From Sulfitobacter mediterraneus (GTDB lineage Bacteria > Pseudomonadota > Alphaproteobacteria > Rhodobacterales > Rhodobacteraceae): a stretch of 64,000 nt of DNA. The stretch covers positions 2,542,001 to 2,606,000 of the forward strand of contig NZ_CP069004.1 of the NCBI RefSeq assembly GCF_016801775.1, given 5' to 3'. The translations under genes and the position numbers were made by a program. Below the pieces are notes generated by a model that had not been told where the DNA came from, ran no database searches, and was given only the letters and a program-made list of their open reading frames with translations. Shown here in pieces: positions 63,936 through 64,000 of the stretch (position 1 is the first letter of the stretch; each line of letters opens with the position of its first letter).

Positions 63936-64000
63936 TCACCCGGCGGTCAACCGCGCCATCGCCCAACGGGCCGCCTCCGCCACGGTGGGATCCGCGTCGT
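63936..64000 (-). CDS. 3' end of a gene, possibly epoxyqueuosine reductase (partial)
   Basis: Only the last 20 codons and the stop are visible; the rest lies beyond the right edge. The readable end is DPTVAEAARWAMARL, like the C-terminal HEAT-type helix of QueG, which often ends with such a WAL-rich repeat. This is weak evidence and other helical-repeat proteins would fit too. Confidence 0.4.
   Translation of the reverse strand, partial: DADPTVAEAARWAMARLTAG

Overview
The window looks like a chromosomal segment of an alphaproteobacterium of the order Rhodobacterales, most likely the marine Roseobacter group. Signs of this are a Rieske/cytochrome b/cytochrome c1 operon, a PetP-PetR type regulator pair, an RpoE-ChrR singlet-oxygen system, the xseB-ispA-dxs block, a fused indolepyruvate:ferredoxin oxidoreductase, a GcvT-fused demethylating flavoprotein, sulfonate-degradation genes and a NaChBac-type sodium channel. 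Genes are tightly packed, the coding sequence is GC-rich, and many starts overlap the previous stop (ATGA or TGATG). I found no rRNA, insertion sequence, prophage or CRISPR array. Both edge genes are cut by the window.

Layout. 1-6.7 kb: Tat-exported molybdenum hydroxylase with its 2Fe-2S subunit, glutathione-dependent formaldehyde dehydrogenase, and an Lrp regulator divergent from the indolepyruvate oxidoreductase. 6.7-13.9 kb: dimethylglycine/sarcosine-type demethylase, then hpsN-comD-comE for dihydroxypropanesulfonate breakdown, with a divergent flavin monooxygenase. 13.9-20.8 kb: SDR/aldehyde dehydrogenase pair, SulP transporter, malonyl-CoA synthetase and a TIM-barrel/cupin fusion. 20.9-26.6 kb: a five-gene lipid-modification operon divergent from rpoE-chrR. 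The two arms share an exact head-to-head pair of ECF promoters with the same -35 hexamer and the same 18-nt spacing.

26.8-34.1 kb: tRNA-Lys, dapF-mtaB, the cytochrome bc1 operon, a GST, an FMN-binding regulator, and an FMN riboswitch in front of a type II lumazine synthase. 34.2-37.6 kb: TPP-riboswitch-controlled thiBPQ. 37.7-42.1 kb: aroC, an EamA transporter, cobO, an SDR and ilvE. 42.3-46.7 kb: petP-petR, then xseB-ispA-dxs for isoprenoid precursors. 46.7-51.9 kb: a voltage-gated Na+ channel and a surface-polysaccharide group (ExoD, two NAD-dependent epimerase-type proteins, a sugar transferase and a GT4).

52.0-64.0 kb: a compact VOC/class II aldolase/fatty-acid-hydroxylase operon, adenine deaminase with AMP nucleosidase (AMP to adenine to hypoxanthine), HU, a ClpP paralogue, a second EamA transporter, a GlxA-type regulator, msrB-msrA, a lone hydantoinase A, and the 3' end of a possible queG.

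The most notable items are the mirrored RpoE promoters and the lipid operon they drive; a DapF in which the second catalytic cysteine is read as serine; the TIM-barrel/cupin fusion; and two intergenic twin-hairpin elements that share constant joints but have different, self-complementary stems.
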